NCBI GenBank assembly: GCA_021521415.1
Contig: JAIQDT010001661.1
Span: 248,001 to 312,000, forward strand
DNA length: 64,000 bases
From: Bidens hawaiensis
Lineage: Eukaryota; Streptophyta; Magnoliopsida; Asterales; Asteraceae
Direction of reading: 5' to 3'
Below the pieces are notes generated by a model. The model was not told the origin of the DNA and made no database searches. It was given only the letters and a program-made list of their open reading frames with translations. This document shows positions 44,271 to 56,039 of this stretch, in pieces (within the stretch, counting starts at the first letter, position 1; each line of letters begins with the position of its first letter). Both the position numbers and the translations under genes were made by a program.

Positions 44271-46618
44271 TGTCACACCCCGACCAAAGGCGGCGGAACA
44301 TGCCGGGGTGCAACGATTGCTCATAAGCGCATGACACTATTTAAAGCGACAATATTTAACAAACTCATTTCATTTCACAACATCGAAAATGTCACATAAC
44401 CATATATTCATAACTCAAATACAACAAAATATAGAAAATCAAATATTGTTCATTTTTGCTAATATCCTAACGGTATTTGTGACGTTTTCTTCACCGAACT
44501 CCATAATTAACCTAGATGCAAACCTGTAACATTTCATAAAATAAAGTTTATCAACACAAAGGTTGGTGAGCAATTCATAAGTTTGAACAATAGATATATA
44601 GTATGAAAAGCCACAAAACTAGTATACAAAACCATAAATAATAGCTATAAACTTGGATAAATAGTTATCGCTAACAAGTTAGCGACACCCAATTATAAGG
44701 GGTTGCCAAACAGTTTAGGATTTTAGAGTTATCGTTAATTGCATTACGTTAACGACACCTTGCCATGAGGGGTTTCCAAATGGTCTAGGATTTATAGTTC
44801 CACCATCCAAAAGCGATAAACACATAGTCAAATAAGCATAGAACACCAAATCGAGCAATTATTCAAGTAAGGTATACAACAACGTTTGTGGTTTAAGACC
44901 CAAGTATAAAACATTTAGTTTAGATAAGTTGAAATGTCACCCCCAAAATAAAAGATAGAAAACGGGGTATGAAGTTACTCACGTTCAAGTAATAAACTTG
45001 AAAGATTGATTATTTGGAGATTTGCCGGAACGACGAGTTTAACGTATGAAGCCTAAATAAAAGAAAGTCTTGGATTTAGAAAGGTTGTCTTGAAGATCTT
45101 TAAATAAAATAATTGTTGCAAAAACTAATCAATTAAAGTTCAAGGTTTAAAATGTAACTATTTAAGAATTTATAATAATAACCCTTTTAAAAAATGTAAG
45201 TTTGCTCAAAACCGGGTTAAAGTATCTAACCTTAATATTTACTTAACCAATGTTAAGTAATAAGGTGGGGAAAATGCTAAAATGCAAGTTCCATTAGGCT
45301 AAAGATACTAAAATGGGTTTTTAACGAGTGTTCGGGTTGTCGGTTCGGGTCTTGACAAATGGTCAAACCCAGAGTCAACTTTCCAAAATATTAATTGTCA
45401 TGAGATAACTCATTAAAACATACTAACACTTAACCAAGTATGTAGATCTATTGTTTAGAACTAACAACGCACGTTAAGTGAGTGTTCGGTTTTGTCGGTC
45501 CAAACTATGTTATGAGATCAAGTTGGATCCAACTATTCCAAGTACTTAATAAAATAATTAAAATCAGTTTGTAAACTATTTTTTAAAGAAATATACAAGT
45601 CTTGATAGCTAAAAACACACTTGTGTGTCTTAAGCGAGTAAAAGTCGGTATAGTTCGGTTTGGTTCGATCTCCATCTCACAAATAGTTCATAGATGGTTT
45701 CTACATGCCCAAATATCATAGAACTTGTATATTGGTTTATAAATGAAGAAAACTTAAATTTTACAACAAAAAAAGTTAACTACAAGTCTTTTAAGCAAAA
45801 GTTTCGGTTTAGTTCGGTTTCTATCTCCCAACGAGTTCATAGATGGATTCCTTATGCTTAATATCAAAGAACTTGTAAAAATGATTTTTGAAACTCAAAT
45901 CTAGCAACAAACATGTTTAAAAAACTATTTCAACAAAACTAGTAAACAAAAGTTCGGTTTCCGGTTTGAACTAGTTTCGGTTAAACCGAGGTTAGTCTTA
46001 TACAAACCCACACCATGGAACTTGTAAAATAAGATGAACAAACTAAAGGGTTAGAAGTTAGTCATAAGTGATATGTATAATAAGTTATGTGTGTGTAAAT
46101 ATATATCAAGAACACGAAGTCCTCCATGAAGCCTTGCCTTATGACATTCGAAACTTAACCAACCAGAGTCGGTGAAGTAACAAATAAAGGAAACAAGGGG
46201 TGTGTATTATATATATGTTGTACCACCATATTCAAGAGTTAGTAATGTTAGATGAACAAGTTAGAATGAAAGACTATAGTTAGTTTGACTTGAGAAATCA
46301 AAACTTCAAGAATACATAAGAAATAACAACCTTGAATCTATGGAGTTTTGAGAGAGTTTTTGGAGATGTAGCAAGAGTAAAATGAAGAAGATGGGTGTGT
46401 ATATATAGGGAAGGAGTGAAGGGTTGGGTATAAAGATTCTTTTATGGTTTGCATAAAAATGGGTATGTTTAAATGGTCAAACAATGCATAATATAAAAAA
46501 ACCAATATTTTATATATTTTAAATGACAAGATCCAATATTTTATATATTTGAAATGTTCGGGTTACAAACGGGTCGGGTTTACATAACAAAAGTGACCCG
46601 AAATTAACGAATATCACA
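44271..46618 (-). mobile_element. 5' LTR of element F (left boundary tentative)
   Basis: On the minus strand it ends GGTCGGGGTGTGACA at 44271. The start is placed at TGTGATATTCG (46618) by its TG end and match of style, but there is no partner LTR to prove it. A minus-strand TATA (CTATATATACAC) lies near 46400. A donor ACGTGAGT near 44984 and an acceptor ATGTTACAG near 44527 suggest an intron as in the other LTRs. Degenerate ~150-bp repeats containing GTTCATAGATGG occur at about 45640-45890. Confidence 0.65.
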
Positions 46619-46740
46619 AATACTATATCATTTAGCCCTAAAGAAACGGTTGAGCCATGTCCCAAGGGTCTAGTTTTAACCAAGAACTATATATTTCCCT
46701 TAAAAGTCTTTAACTTTAATTATACGTCTCCAAAAAAATC

Positions 46741-46990
46741 ATGCTCTCAACCATGAATCCTCTATTCCCAAGTCAATTTAGTCAGCCTCTACCCATCTTT
46801 CCCTATATAGTAATGTTTTCTACACATCTAACAGGCGTCATCGTATGTTTTCGCTTCAGTTGTCCAAACCATCTCAGTCTCCCATCTCTAAACTTATCTG
46901 ATATGCAAGTCACTCCTAATCTCTCCTGGAAAACGTCATTTCTAACTCGATCTAATATGTGCCCACACATCCACTTTGTTATTCTCATCT
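46741..46990 (-). pseudogene. LINE reverse transcriptase C-terminal fragment
   Basis: The minus strand reads a frame with ITKWMCGHILDRVRNDVF and DGRLRWFGQLKR, the typical tail of plant LINE/RTE-like reverse transcriptases (RWMCG ... RLRWFGH). About 80 codons remain, with no other LINE domain nearby. Confidence 0.8.
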
Positions 46991-47335
46991 CTGTTATCTA
47001 GGAAACAAGAGATCATTTCGACGGGTGTTATTTTCCAATGGAGCTGGTGGGTCCCAAGAAAGACAAACATCTTTGTTTGACGGGTTGAGAGGGGTAGAAC
47101 CGTAGAATCACAACGAAGGTTTCATTACTAAAATGAATGGTTTATCTAAATTCTGATTGGTGTCAGCTATGAAATGAGTAGGGCGTCTTCAAGAGTTGCT
47201 TAATATTTTGAGGCTCTGGACAAACATAAAAATGGGTCTATGATGACTAAGAAATCACGTTTTTGATTATGTGATAAATAATTTAAAAATTTTACCAATT
47301 CGGTTGCACTTCCAAAGCTCAATATGTACCAAAGC
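46991..47335. other. Intergenic, nothing recognised
   Basis: No gene or repeat was recognised. It ends at an (AAT)n run. Confidence 0.5.

Positions 47336-47402
<67 letters not shown>
47336..47402. repeat. (AAT)n microsatellite
   Basis: About 22 units; a second run of about nine units is at 47499-47526. Together they bracket one copy of a duplicated block. Confidence 0.95.
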
Positions 47403-47495
47403 TGAAAGTTACTAAAATTGCCCATATAATGATATAAAACACAAAGTAAAGCTTTTTCTATAAAAATAAATAAATCACCAATAAGATTTGAATCC

Positions 47496-47529
<34 letters not shown>

Positions 47530-47930
47530 ATGTTACTAAAATTGCCCATAAACCATTCCACCTTGGTGGAGTGGTCAGGCTGATTAAGGATAAGAACCTA
47601 ACCTCCTTGAGGTCTCAGGTTCGAATCTGGAGGTCGTCCCGAGTTTTCTATTACAACATATGTCAAGTGGCAGGTGGCTGGAAATTTTCTCGGGGAACGC
47701 CTAGCCAAACTCGGATGTCAAGTGTGGGCCCGATTAAGACAACATAGGCTTGGCTAGAGTGGGGCAGTTGGGGCTTCCGACTTGAAAGTTGCGGTCAACT
47801 TAACTGTGAAATTCGCCGTTCAAAAAAAAACTAAAATTGCCTATATAATGATATAAAACACAAAGTAAAGCTTTTTCTATAAACATAAATAAATCACCAA
47901 TGAGACTTGAATCCATCACCTTTGATTCCA
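47403..47930 (+). repeat. Direct duplication of a ~100-bp block, second copy split by a SINE
   Basis: The block from GTTACTAAAATTGCCCATAT to TTGAATCCAT at 47407-47498 recurs at 47533-47546 plus 47842-47920. The SINE at 47547-47829 sits inside the second copy, and (AAT)n sits at both left ends. Confidence 0.85.
47547..47829 (+). mobile_element. tRNA-derived SINE with 12-bp TSD
   Basis: A pol III A box (TTGGTGGAGTGG, near 47563) and B box (GGTTCGAATCT, 47618-47628) lie near the 5' end. The 3' end is TTCAAAAAAAA. The flanks ACTAAAATTGCC at 47535-47546 and 47830-47841 are identical 12-bp duplications. Length 283 bp. Confidence 0.92.
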
Positions 47931-48476
47931 TAGTCTATTCATTCCACTAAAGAACCATTTTGTAGACTCGCATTTTAAAACAAAATTACATAAAAAATTA
48001 ATATAATTTTTATAACAATTATGAGCCTCTTGAGAGATTGGACCTAGGTCCGTCGCCCTCCTCAACCCCTTTGGGCCGCGTTTGTCAATGAGTTAGAAGA
48101 ATCGACTAAACACGTTCTAGTTTCGTGTGGGTTCTCAACAAGGGTTTGGTAATACATTTCACAATTGTGTAAAATACCACCAATCTTTGCTTTCTTCACC
48201 AAGATCAAAATATGCGGCCTTGGTGTTTTCAAGGTGGAAGCGAATCATACAGTTACGTTATCAGCATGTTGATGGATACGAAAGGCACGGGACGAGACTG
48301 TTTCAATCTCACATTAGTACAATACCGTTATTTAGGTGTATGGTGGAGGAAATTAAAAACATAAGCTTTGTTTAGGTCAAACATATATAAAAAAATTAAA
48401 TATTTTGAATGGCTTAAAAGGTGATGTTTAGATTCTTCGTCTTTAGCTGTATGTATGGTTTTTTTGGGTCGTGATA
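47931..48476. other. Intergenic, nothing recognised
   Basis: A frame of 82 codons (48127-48375) is present but matches nothing I know and has no supporting signals. Confidence 0.4.
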
Positions 48477-48659
48477 TTGGCACACCCCACATCTATTAAC
48501 ACATCCTTATATGGGTCATATTGCCTAATATGGAGCATATATGACCCTAAATCAGACACAAAAGTGCTAACTTTTTGTCTGTTAGATTGGCTGATATCCC
48601 TCATATTGATCAATATGACCCATATAAAGGTGTGTAAATAGAAAAATGAGGTGTCTCAA
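48477..48659. mobile_element. MITE with long TIRs and TA target duplication
   Basis: The left end (TTGGCACACC ... CTTATATGGGTCATATTG) and the complement of the right end (TTGAGACACC ... TTTATATGGGTCATATTG) match over about 48 bp. TA dinucleotides flank both ends (48475-48476 and 48660-48661). Length 183 bp, no coding. Tc1/mariner (Stowaway-like) by target choice, but the tips are not the canonical Stowaway sequence. Confidence 0.75.
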
Positions 48660-48661
48660 TA

Positions 48662-49145
48662 GACGGAGCGTTTTTTTTCCTCTTAGTTACTTGCTAAGCT
48701 TGTGGTTATGAAAGCCGCCTTCTAAAAAAAGTAAGAGAATTTAGGAAATTAGGCGAACTAGATTCTTCTTCGCAATTCTAGCTCTCGTTAATGATTGTGA
48801 GTTAAGGCCCAATTATTAACTTCACTCGTTGTTTCTATGCAAAATGTTTTCTTATTGACGTTGATGGTTTTTTTGTTTAAATAATAGATGTCAAAACAAT
48901 ACATAATTTTTTACCCTTTTAGGTTATTTGTGGCAAGTTTTTTTTTTCATCCAATTAATTGGATTCTTCTTCGTAGTTCTAGCTCTCGTGTGAATGGTTC
49001 ATAATATTAATAAACTAGGTTTTATTCCCCATATCACGAAGGTTATTTTATTTAAATAGTTTTTTAATTATAAATAATATATTTAAAAAAATGAGAGTAT
49101 ATCTTAATTTTATAAGATTTTCATATCAAATACATGGTAGACTAA
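48662..49145. other. AT-rich intergenic region
   Basis: The phrase GATTCTTCTTCGCAATTCTA recurs with small changes at about 48761 and 48962, so a partial duplication is likely. No gene is seen. Confidence 0.4.
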
Positions 49146-49635
49146 TCTTAAATATATATAAACGAAACCTTTAAAAGCTCTCTGGTTGCTCCCTGCATTT
49201 TCTCAAACCACCAGATAGGTTTATTTGTAGGATTCTTATGCATTTAACCGGAATTCACGGATATAAGTCTCACTAAACCCAAATAATCCTTAAACGAGTT
49301 ATAACATCCTATTAAATTAAAAATTAATCTCATCAATTATTTGATATAAAAAAGGATACACTAAAAATTAATATTTGATTTCTTTTAAATATTATCTATA
49401 ATTAAAAAACAATTTTATAGTAAAAAATAAACGAGTCATGAGTCTCACCAAACCCATATAGCTTTTAAACCGAGTTAAAACATCTCATTTCTTTGTGAAA
49501 CACTTTCATCATTAAATCCTAAGTATATTATTAATTTTCTTACAATAAAAAAAAAATTAAAATCCAAAAAATATATATAAATATTATAAATGAATAATGT
49601 AAAACAACCCCGTAATACGGGGGAATCAAAGCTAG
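49146..49635 (+). mobile_element. Non-autonomous Helitron a
   Basis: It starts TC after an A, and ends with a hairpin CCCCGT-AAT-ACGGGG (49608-49622), nine spacer bases and CTAG followed by T. These are the three Helitron hallmarks. About 490 bp and non-coding. Confidence 0.75.
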
Positions 49636-49811
49636 TTTTTAATATAATGAGATGTCATAACCCGATTAAGGGTTATCTGTGTTTGGTGACTCATACTCGT
49701 GTATTCGGGTCAAATGCATGATAAACCTCCATTTACAAATAAAGAAATCTGGTGACTTGAGAGGGCGTGGGAAATAATCAGAGAGCTTTTAAGGTTTCGT
49801 TTATAAATATA
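49636..49811 (-). mobile_element. Helitron fragment c (5' part, inverted relative to a)
   Basis: Its minus strand matches the first ~170 bp of Helitron a (TATAAACGAAACC ... AGCTCTCTG ... GTTATAACATC style). Its 5' tip abuts the CTAG end of Helitron b. The 3' part is missing. Confidence 0.6.
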
Positions 49812-50316
49812 CTAGCTTTTATCCCCCGTATTATAGGGTACATTTTTTTATATTATTTGTTTCTAATATTTATATATATTTTTTATATTTTAATTTTATT
49901 TATTGTAAGGAAGTTAATAAGATACTTGGAATTTGACGAGATTGTTTCTCAAATAAATGAGATGTTATAACCCGATTTAAAAACTATATAGGTTTGGTGA
50001 GACTTATTACCCGCTTATTTTTTTACTATAATATTGTTTCTTAATTATAAATAATATTTTTTTAAGTCAGATATTAGATTTTAGTATATCCCTATTTTAT
50101 AAGATATTCACGTCAAATATTTGGTGAGTTATTTTTTAATTTAATGGGATGTTATAACCCATTTAAGGAATATCTGGGTTTGGTGAGAACCATACTCGTG
50201 AATATGAATCAAATGCATGAGAAGCCTCCATTTACAAATAATGCAATCTAATGGTTTGAAAGAATATATGAAGTATCCAGAGAGCTTTTAAAAATTTCGT
50301 TTATATATATTATAGA
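49812..50316 (-). mobile_element. Non-autonomous Helitron b
   Basis: On the minus strand it starts TCTATAATATATATAAACG at 50316 and ends CTAG at 49812 after a hairpin related to that of Helitron a, with one arm damaged. About 505 bp. Confidence 0.7.
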
Positions 50317-52190
50317 TTTAAGATTAAGATGTTATATAAAAATATTTGTTAATTGATGAATCACTTGCTTTCCCCATCGACTCATGACCCTCGGGCACAG
50401 TCAATTTTTTTCATTAACACTAGCGTCAAAAAAAAGAGTTTTTTTTTTGTGTTCTCGTTTTTCTTTGGTAACATGGCAGTGAATTCGATGAATGATTTAT
50501 GTATGCTTCCACACCATTTCATGTCAAAGTTTGGGTGGATGGTTTCGTGAAGTAAACACATTTATATCCAATAAAGGTCCCTAATATGCAACAGGAGAAA
50601 TTGCGATTCACATCATTGAAATGATTTTTAAATGATCGCCGCAAAAACTAGATGAAGAGAAGAAAAGGAAGTAAAATGGTTAACCTTTTATTTTGAAATA
50701 GTTAAATTTAAATTATGTGATATGGCGTGTTCGGTTCAACAAGAAATGAAATTAGAATTTAACTGAATTCCAATGATATTCCACATTGGGTGGATATCAT
50801 AAATCCTTTCAATTATGGAAGGAAAATTGATAAAAATTGATGGAATGTTTCCCATATTATGATCTTTATACAACTTAATCGATTAAGAATAAACATGAAA
50901 CAAAATTGAAATCAACAATAACTTTATTATCAATTTGATAATACAATCTTTACAACAATTCTGGATGTTCTTGACTCTGACCACCAACCAATATTTATAC
51001 AACACGAACAAGTACGTTCATTAAAAGTCACGACTATTCATACTTAACCCTTATTTGACATATGTCATGGAAGTTATATACTTTTCATATTGACAATCTA
51101 GACCTTATACTTTCATAGACATTTTAAATACATATTAACATAGTTTGACACAATTACACTGCGACCTTAAACTTTGACTCACATGGATTAATCAATTTAC
51201 AGACCAACAGGGGTGGGTCGGGTGACTTAAGAGGATAAGAGAAGAATTTCAATTCCATTAACAAATTTACTAATTTAACACACTAAAGATTTCTCAAATA
51301 TTACATTTTATTTTCAATTCCAATTACTTTAAAAAGAATTCCGTAAATATAACCCCATTAAGACCGCTTAAGTAATTTATTAGAAATAAAAATAGGGAAC
51401 CCACTTCTATAGATTTACCACTTGTATGACCAGGGGAGAGGGGACACGAAGTGATTTGTGATGAAAAAAATATTATGACTTTACATTGATTTGATTATAC
51501 TTTTAAAGTTCCTTAATGTTATAAACCAATCATATATGTGTGTATAAAACAAATTCATATAATTTGTTAAAACAGAAACTGAATTCTTTACTTATCACAC
51601 AAACCTATAAAGCAGTTAACTGTGTTAAGGTAATTGGTCTTACACTACCTTTGGCTTTTGTTGAGGGTATAAAAACGGCTTCAAAAGCTTACATGGTTAG
51701 GTTTTAACATATTACCGAGCGATAAGGGAGGGGATTTAACACATGATGGGACTCAAATGCTAAAGGAGTGAGGCTTTAAGTGGTAATAGGACATTAAACA
51801 CAACACAATATTAAAGGGATGTGTTTAACATGACATAGCGCTTTAACTTAGGCTTCAAAGCCTCTCCACAACAACCAGCCTTAGCGAATGTTTTGTAGCC
51901 TTTTTAATAATTGATCAGATGTAAAGTATGTTTAGTTTGCTTAAAAATCATCTATTAATTGTTAATAAAACCTCTTAATAAATAAGTTTTATTAAAAACA
52001 TATAATACAATAATATAGATACTACCCCTTAGTCACTCGAACATTCTAATAGCTCAACACAAGATTACTAAACCCCCTCTTTAGTATTGATGTACGGAGT
52101 GTATTATTATTACTTAAAAAACGCATTAGTAATTGTTTACAAATTTTATTAGAAGCCACTTTTTATTTCAATCTTTCAATACATATAATA
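50317..52190. other. AT-rich intergenic region upstream of the XERICO-like gene
   Basis: No gene is recognised. Bases 50727-50790 (GTGTTCGGTTCAACAAG ...) and 51240-51360 share AATTCCA/TTGGAATT-rich text and might be ends of a decayed element with an insertion at about 50860-51225, but no clean TIR or TSD could be set. Bases 51630-51880 also look like a decayed MITE. Confidence 0.35.
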
Positions 52191-52358
52191 ATATATGTAT
52201 ATATTTAGCCATTCAGACACTAGTTCAAGTAGGCGGTGTTATTGAGAGGTTGCCTATCATCATCCTCCATCATCATCAGCAACACCTCCATCCCTTATCA
52301 TTCAAAATCATTAATTTCAAATACCCATTTCATCTTTCAACCTCCAATTTGGCTCTAG

Positions 52359-52892
52359 GTACTTTATTAATCTCTTCAGTTCAATTCCTTGTGTTTCACC
52401 TTACCCTTTGTTATAGATCTCATCTCTTGATTTCACTTAAATTTGGATCTTATGTGGGTGTTCTATTTGAAAAGTGGGTATCTTTGTATTGATTTAAATA
52501 CCCTTTTGGGTGTTTGTTTTCTCTATTTTTATATCATTTTTTTAATCACCAAAATCTTGTTTTTTTAAAATTAAGTTTCTGTTCTTGATGGGATTGCAAG
52601 AACATAAAGTTTTAACCTTTAAGGTTTCAAATTATTGTTTTATTAAATTTACCCCTAATTTGATCATGATTTTTAGGGTTATGTGAAGACATTTGTTCAA
52701 AGCTTTGGATTTGATGAATTAATGAATTATCAATTATTAATGGGGTGTGTTGTAATATTAAAAGTTGCAGTGTCTGTTCAAGAAAATTAGTTGAAAGTTA
52801 TTTTGATGTTTCAAGATTTTTGTATTTTGTTAAAAAGATAACATAAGTTTATAAAGATGTAAACTTTATTAATCTTGATGATATGGATTTAG
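52359..52892 (+). other. Predicted 5'-UTR intron of the XERICO-like gene
   Basis: Donor CTCTAG/GTACTT at 52359 and acceptor GGATTTAG at 52892. The body is T-rich. The exon resumes 14 bases before the preferred ATG. Confidence 0.4.
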
Positions 52893-52906
52893 GTTATATC
52901 AACAAA

Positions 52907-53362
52907 ATGGGCCTCTCACCATACCAAAGCCCATCAGATGCTGGTGTCCTGTGTGTCATCCTGGTCAACACGGTCATGTCGATATCGGTCATGAAAGGGA
53001 TAGTTTGTTCCATTCTTCATGTGATCGGGATCCACGTGGCGTCAGGGGAAGATTACTCGGGCCAAGCGTTGACTGAGTCGGTTGAGTGCCGAGGAACCCC
53101 TTCCGAAAGTTACATGGGTGAGTTTAGAAGCCGAACGCCATCGACCCTTTATGATTCCTTGTGTTGTCAAACTAAACAAGAGTGCTCGGTTTGCTTGGTT
53201 GAGTTTAAATTGGATGCAGAGATTAACCGGCTTTCGTGTGGGCATGTTTTCCATAAGTGTTGTCTTGAGAAGTGGCTGAAGTTGTGGAATGTAACGTGTC
53301 CGCTTTGCAGGAACCATATGATGATGCCGAAAGAGGTTGAAGAGAATACTTGCCCAATGTGA
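52907..53362 (+). CDS. XERICO-like RING-H2 E3 ubiquitin ligase
   Basis: Start: the ATG at 52907 gives the MGLSxxP beginning known for XERICO; an in-frame ATG at 52883 would add 8 residues but lies in the predicted intron. The 151-aa product has a hydrophobic N-terminal segment (about residues 12-42, GVLCVILVNTVMSIS), a variable linker, the conserved ESYMGEFRSRTPS motif, and a RING-H2 finger at 93-134 (C93, C96, C111, H113, H116, C119, C131, C134). XERICO in Arabidopsis is a small membrane-linked RING protein whose overexpression raises abscisic acid and drought tolerance; an E3 role here is by family inference. The single coding exon fits the family. Confidence 0.9.
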   Translation: MGLSPYQSPSDAGVLCVILVNTVMSISVMKGIVCSILHVIGIHVASGEDYSGQALTESVECRGTPSESYMGEFRSRTPSTLYDSLCCQTKQECSVCLVEFKLDAEINRLSCGHVFHKCCLEKWLKLWNVTCPLCRNHMMMPKEVEENTCPM

Positions 53363-55340
53363 GGTGGTTTTCGTATATTAGTAGTTAGTAGTGTGGTCAG
53401 TGTTGCATAGGGGTTTGTGTAGACTCTGTACTCGAGTTTTTTAGATGTTTTTAGTGGCTTTTAGTTAGCGATGGCTTGTTGTGTTGTGCACTTGGTGTAG
53501 TTGACTTGAAATTACCCGCTTTGTGTATATAAAAGGAGTTTAGGTTTCCGGTGTTGTATGCACCTGAGAAGCTGTGAACTTTCTTCTTTTTGGTTATGAT
53601 GGTTAGGGTTTAAATCAGATATAAAGTTGATCTTTCTTCTTGTATTTTTTAGTTTCTGCTATAGATTTAAGCAGAGTGAAACAGGCGGGTTGGTTGGCTA
53701 ACGGGTCAAAATAAGCTACCTTTAAGAAAGTGAAAATTGGGTTCGGGCCAACTGTACACTAAATAAAAAATGCGTTGAGTTTGAAATGAGTCGTTAAGAT
53801 TTAGTATTCTCACGCATTTATTAGGTTGTGTGTTGTGGAGTGGTGTAAGGGGCATGGAGCTGCACCATGGCAACAAGATGGGCGTGAAACACCATTACGT
53901 AGGGGCCATGGAGGGTCTGATCGTTGAGACTATTTGGGGTACATTTTAAAGGATCATTTAGATTTTAGATCCATTGTATGTGAGCAATGTATAATTTGGG
54001 TAATCTAAATCAAGCTATTTAGCATACAAAAATGAATCAAATCAACCCATTTATTTCAGATTGTTTTATGATTAATAGTCTATCAGCTGCCAGATCCTTT
54101 CAACACGAGCATAATGCATATGGACATGGCGTAATTGGTTCTTTTATTCCTACGAAAGGGGACTAAAGAAGTGAAGAACACAATGAAACAGAACACGTCG
54201 TTTCTTGTACCTGGTCCACTAATAAACCAGCTTCTTATCTTGATTCTGAGTTACAACTCGTGTGACATCGATACTGTCCCAACCCAAAATCCACTCTTGT
54301 TCTTGACCCGACTACGACAACAGTGAACACATTTAAAAAAATAGAAAGCATGATTTACTATTAGGAACATGCGAAAAATAAATAAAGCGGGTACCCAGGA
54401 TTTGTGGTTATAACTGGTCAAAAGAATCACACAACAAAGTTTTTCAAGCCAGGATGGTCTTCCACCAGGTAAGTATAGTCATGTCCAACAAGCATTTCAG
54501 CATGATGAGAAAGAAACAAGTGTTTCATTTCGGTCACTCGGTAATACAAAGGTTATGAGATAGTTGTTGGATATTATGGAGCTTTGGCTCGTTTAAAGTT
54601 TTTCTCAAAATATATAAAAATAATACACAAATGCATATACGTTAGTTAATATGAGGCGAGTCCAAGCTTGAAAAAAACATATCCCAAGCCGAGTTCAAGG
54701 TTTAGAAAAACATGTTGAAATGAGCCGAGCTCGAGTCTGATCGAGATTGAGCTCGGCTTAGCTGGTTTACACCCTTAGTCAATATTCTCATGTTCGCATA
54801 TTGTTTAGACTTACGCTTAGTTTAGACAGAGAGATTTTAAAGCTTTTTACTGGTGGGTTGGAGATTATCTTATTTGTTACTCAATGTTAGAATTAGTAAA
54901 TTCTATTTAATAAATGATTTATTGCTTTTACTCTAAAGTTTGGATAACCATAAATTTGATTTTCAGATCATAAATCAAATTGTGACATCACACAGCTTAG
55001 AAATTCTGCTTTTATGATTCCTAAGCTAAAAACAATCCATTAGTATTATCTTGTTAATAGAAATGCATGTGTAATGAAATTGTGATATCACATAACTACA
55101 ATGGTCCATGTTGAAACAGACTGTTTTAGAAGGAAGTAATCAAAGAGATCATCTGTTATATTTTTTTGTATGGTACTGCGACCGTGGTGGTTTGGTTCGC
55201 AACCGGTGGGTCGTTGTGAAATGTGACAGTTATTGGTGGTGGATGAAGCTAGACTACTTGGATGACATAAATCAAGACATTTAGCAAACTTAAAGTAGTT
55301 AAAACTAGCCATGTATATAAGTAGGATGTTGTTATACACT
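53363..55340. other. Intergenic between the convergent XERICO-like gene and the minus-strand gene
   Basis: It begins with the likely 3' UTR of the XERICO-like gene (to about 53650). Near 54690-54780 a GAGCTCGGCTTAGCTGGTTTACACCC end recalls hAT-type tips, but no partner end is seen. Nothing else is recognised. Confidence 0.4.
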
Positions 55341-55361
55341 ACTCTGTAAATTAAGTCTATC

Positions 55362-55495
55362 GAGCCGGGGTTCTCACCGGAAGCAACATCTCTATACCTA
55401 TGGGGTAGAGGTAAAACTGTCTACATCTTACCCTCCTCAGACCCTACCACAGTTTTCCTATTAGTGGGATATACTGAGTACGATGATGATGAAGT
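55362..55495 (+). mobile_element. SINE 3' region (Au/TS-like), fragment
   Basis: The text GGGGTTCTCACCGGAAGCAAC, then GGGGTAGAGGTAAAACTGTC, TACCCTCCTCAGACCC and TATACTGAGTACGATGATGATGA matches the characteristic 3' half of widespread plant Au/TS-type SINEs, which end in short tandem triplets. The tRNA-like head is missing or unrecognised. Confidence 0.65.
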
Positions 55496-55499
55496 TTAT

Positions 55500-55650
55500 A
55501 TGGCCAGTATGATATGCCAACATACCCCCTCATGCGCTCTGTATGATGTGCCAATCTAATAACTCATGGCATGTATAACATTACAATGTATGATGCATGA
55601 TGTGTCAGTCTAATAACTCATGGCATGTATAACAACATGACAACTCGTAT
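55500..55650 (+). repeat. Partial tandem duplication
   Basis: CTAATAACTCATGGCATGTA is repeated at about 55556 and 55610, each preceded by a TGATGTG-containing phrase. Confidence 0.7.
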
Positions 55651-56039
55651 GTATAACAACCTACATGTTTTTATGAGTTATACGGCCGGTTAAATTGTTA
55701 GCTAGGACGTGTAGCTAAACTTGATGGTCTTGGTGAGTGTTAAAAGATCCTTTGGACATGATCATAATGTAACAAAGTTACAAAACATCATGTTTCTTGT
55801 TCCAAGTTCTAGAATGGACTAGCACCTTTTCTGAACCAACTACAAGTCTACAATCACTACAACAATACACAAAATTAATAAAAAAGAGACAAAAACATAA
55901 CTTACTATTAGTGAACAAACACATTTGGGTAAATATAAAATATAAATAGAACAGTTCTACTTAACCTCAAATTCTCAGTTTTAAAGAACAAATCTAGTGA
56001 ACATTTTTAACATACAAATACAAGAGAGAACACAAAACC

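Noticed and set aside
47200..47497. Minus-strand frames with poly-leucine and poly-isoleucine
   Set aside because: They are translations of the (AAT)n microsatellite.
47554..47640. tRNA gene suggested by A and B boxes
   Set aside because: No tRNA cloverleaf is closed; poly-A and a 12-bp TSD show a SINE.
54690..54790. hAT-type MITE suggested by GGTTTACACCC end
   Set aside because: No matching opposite end or 8-bp target duplication was found.
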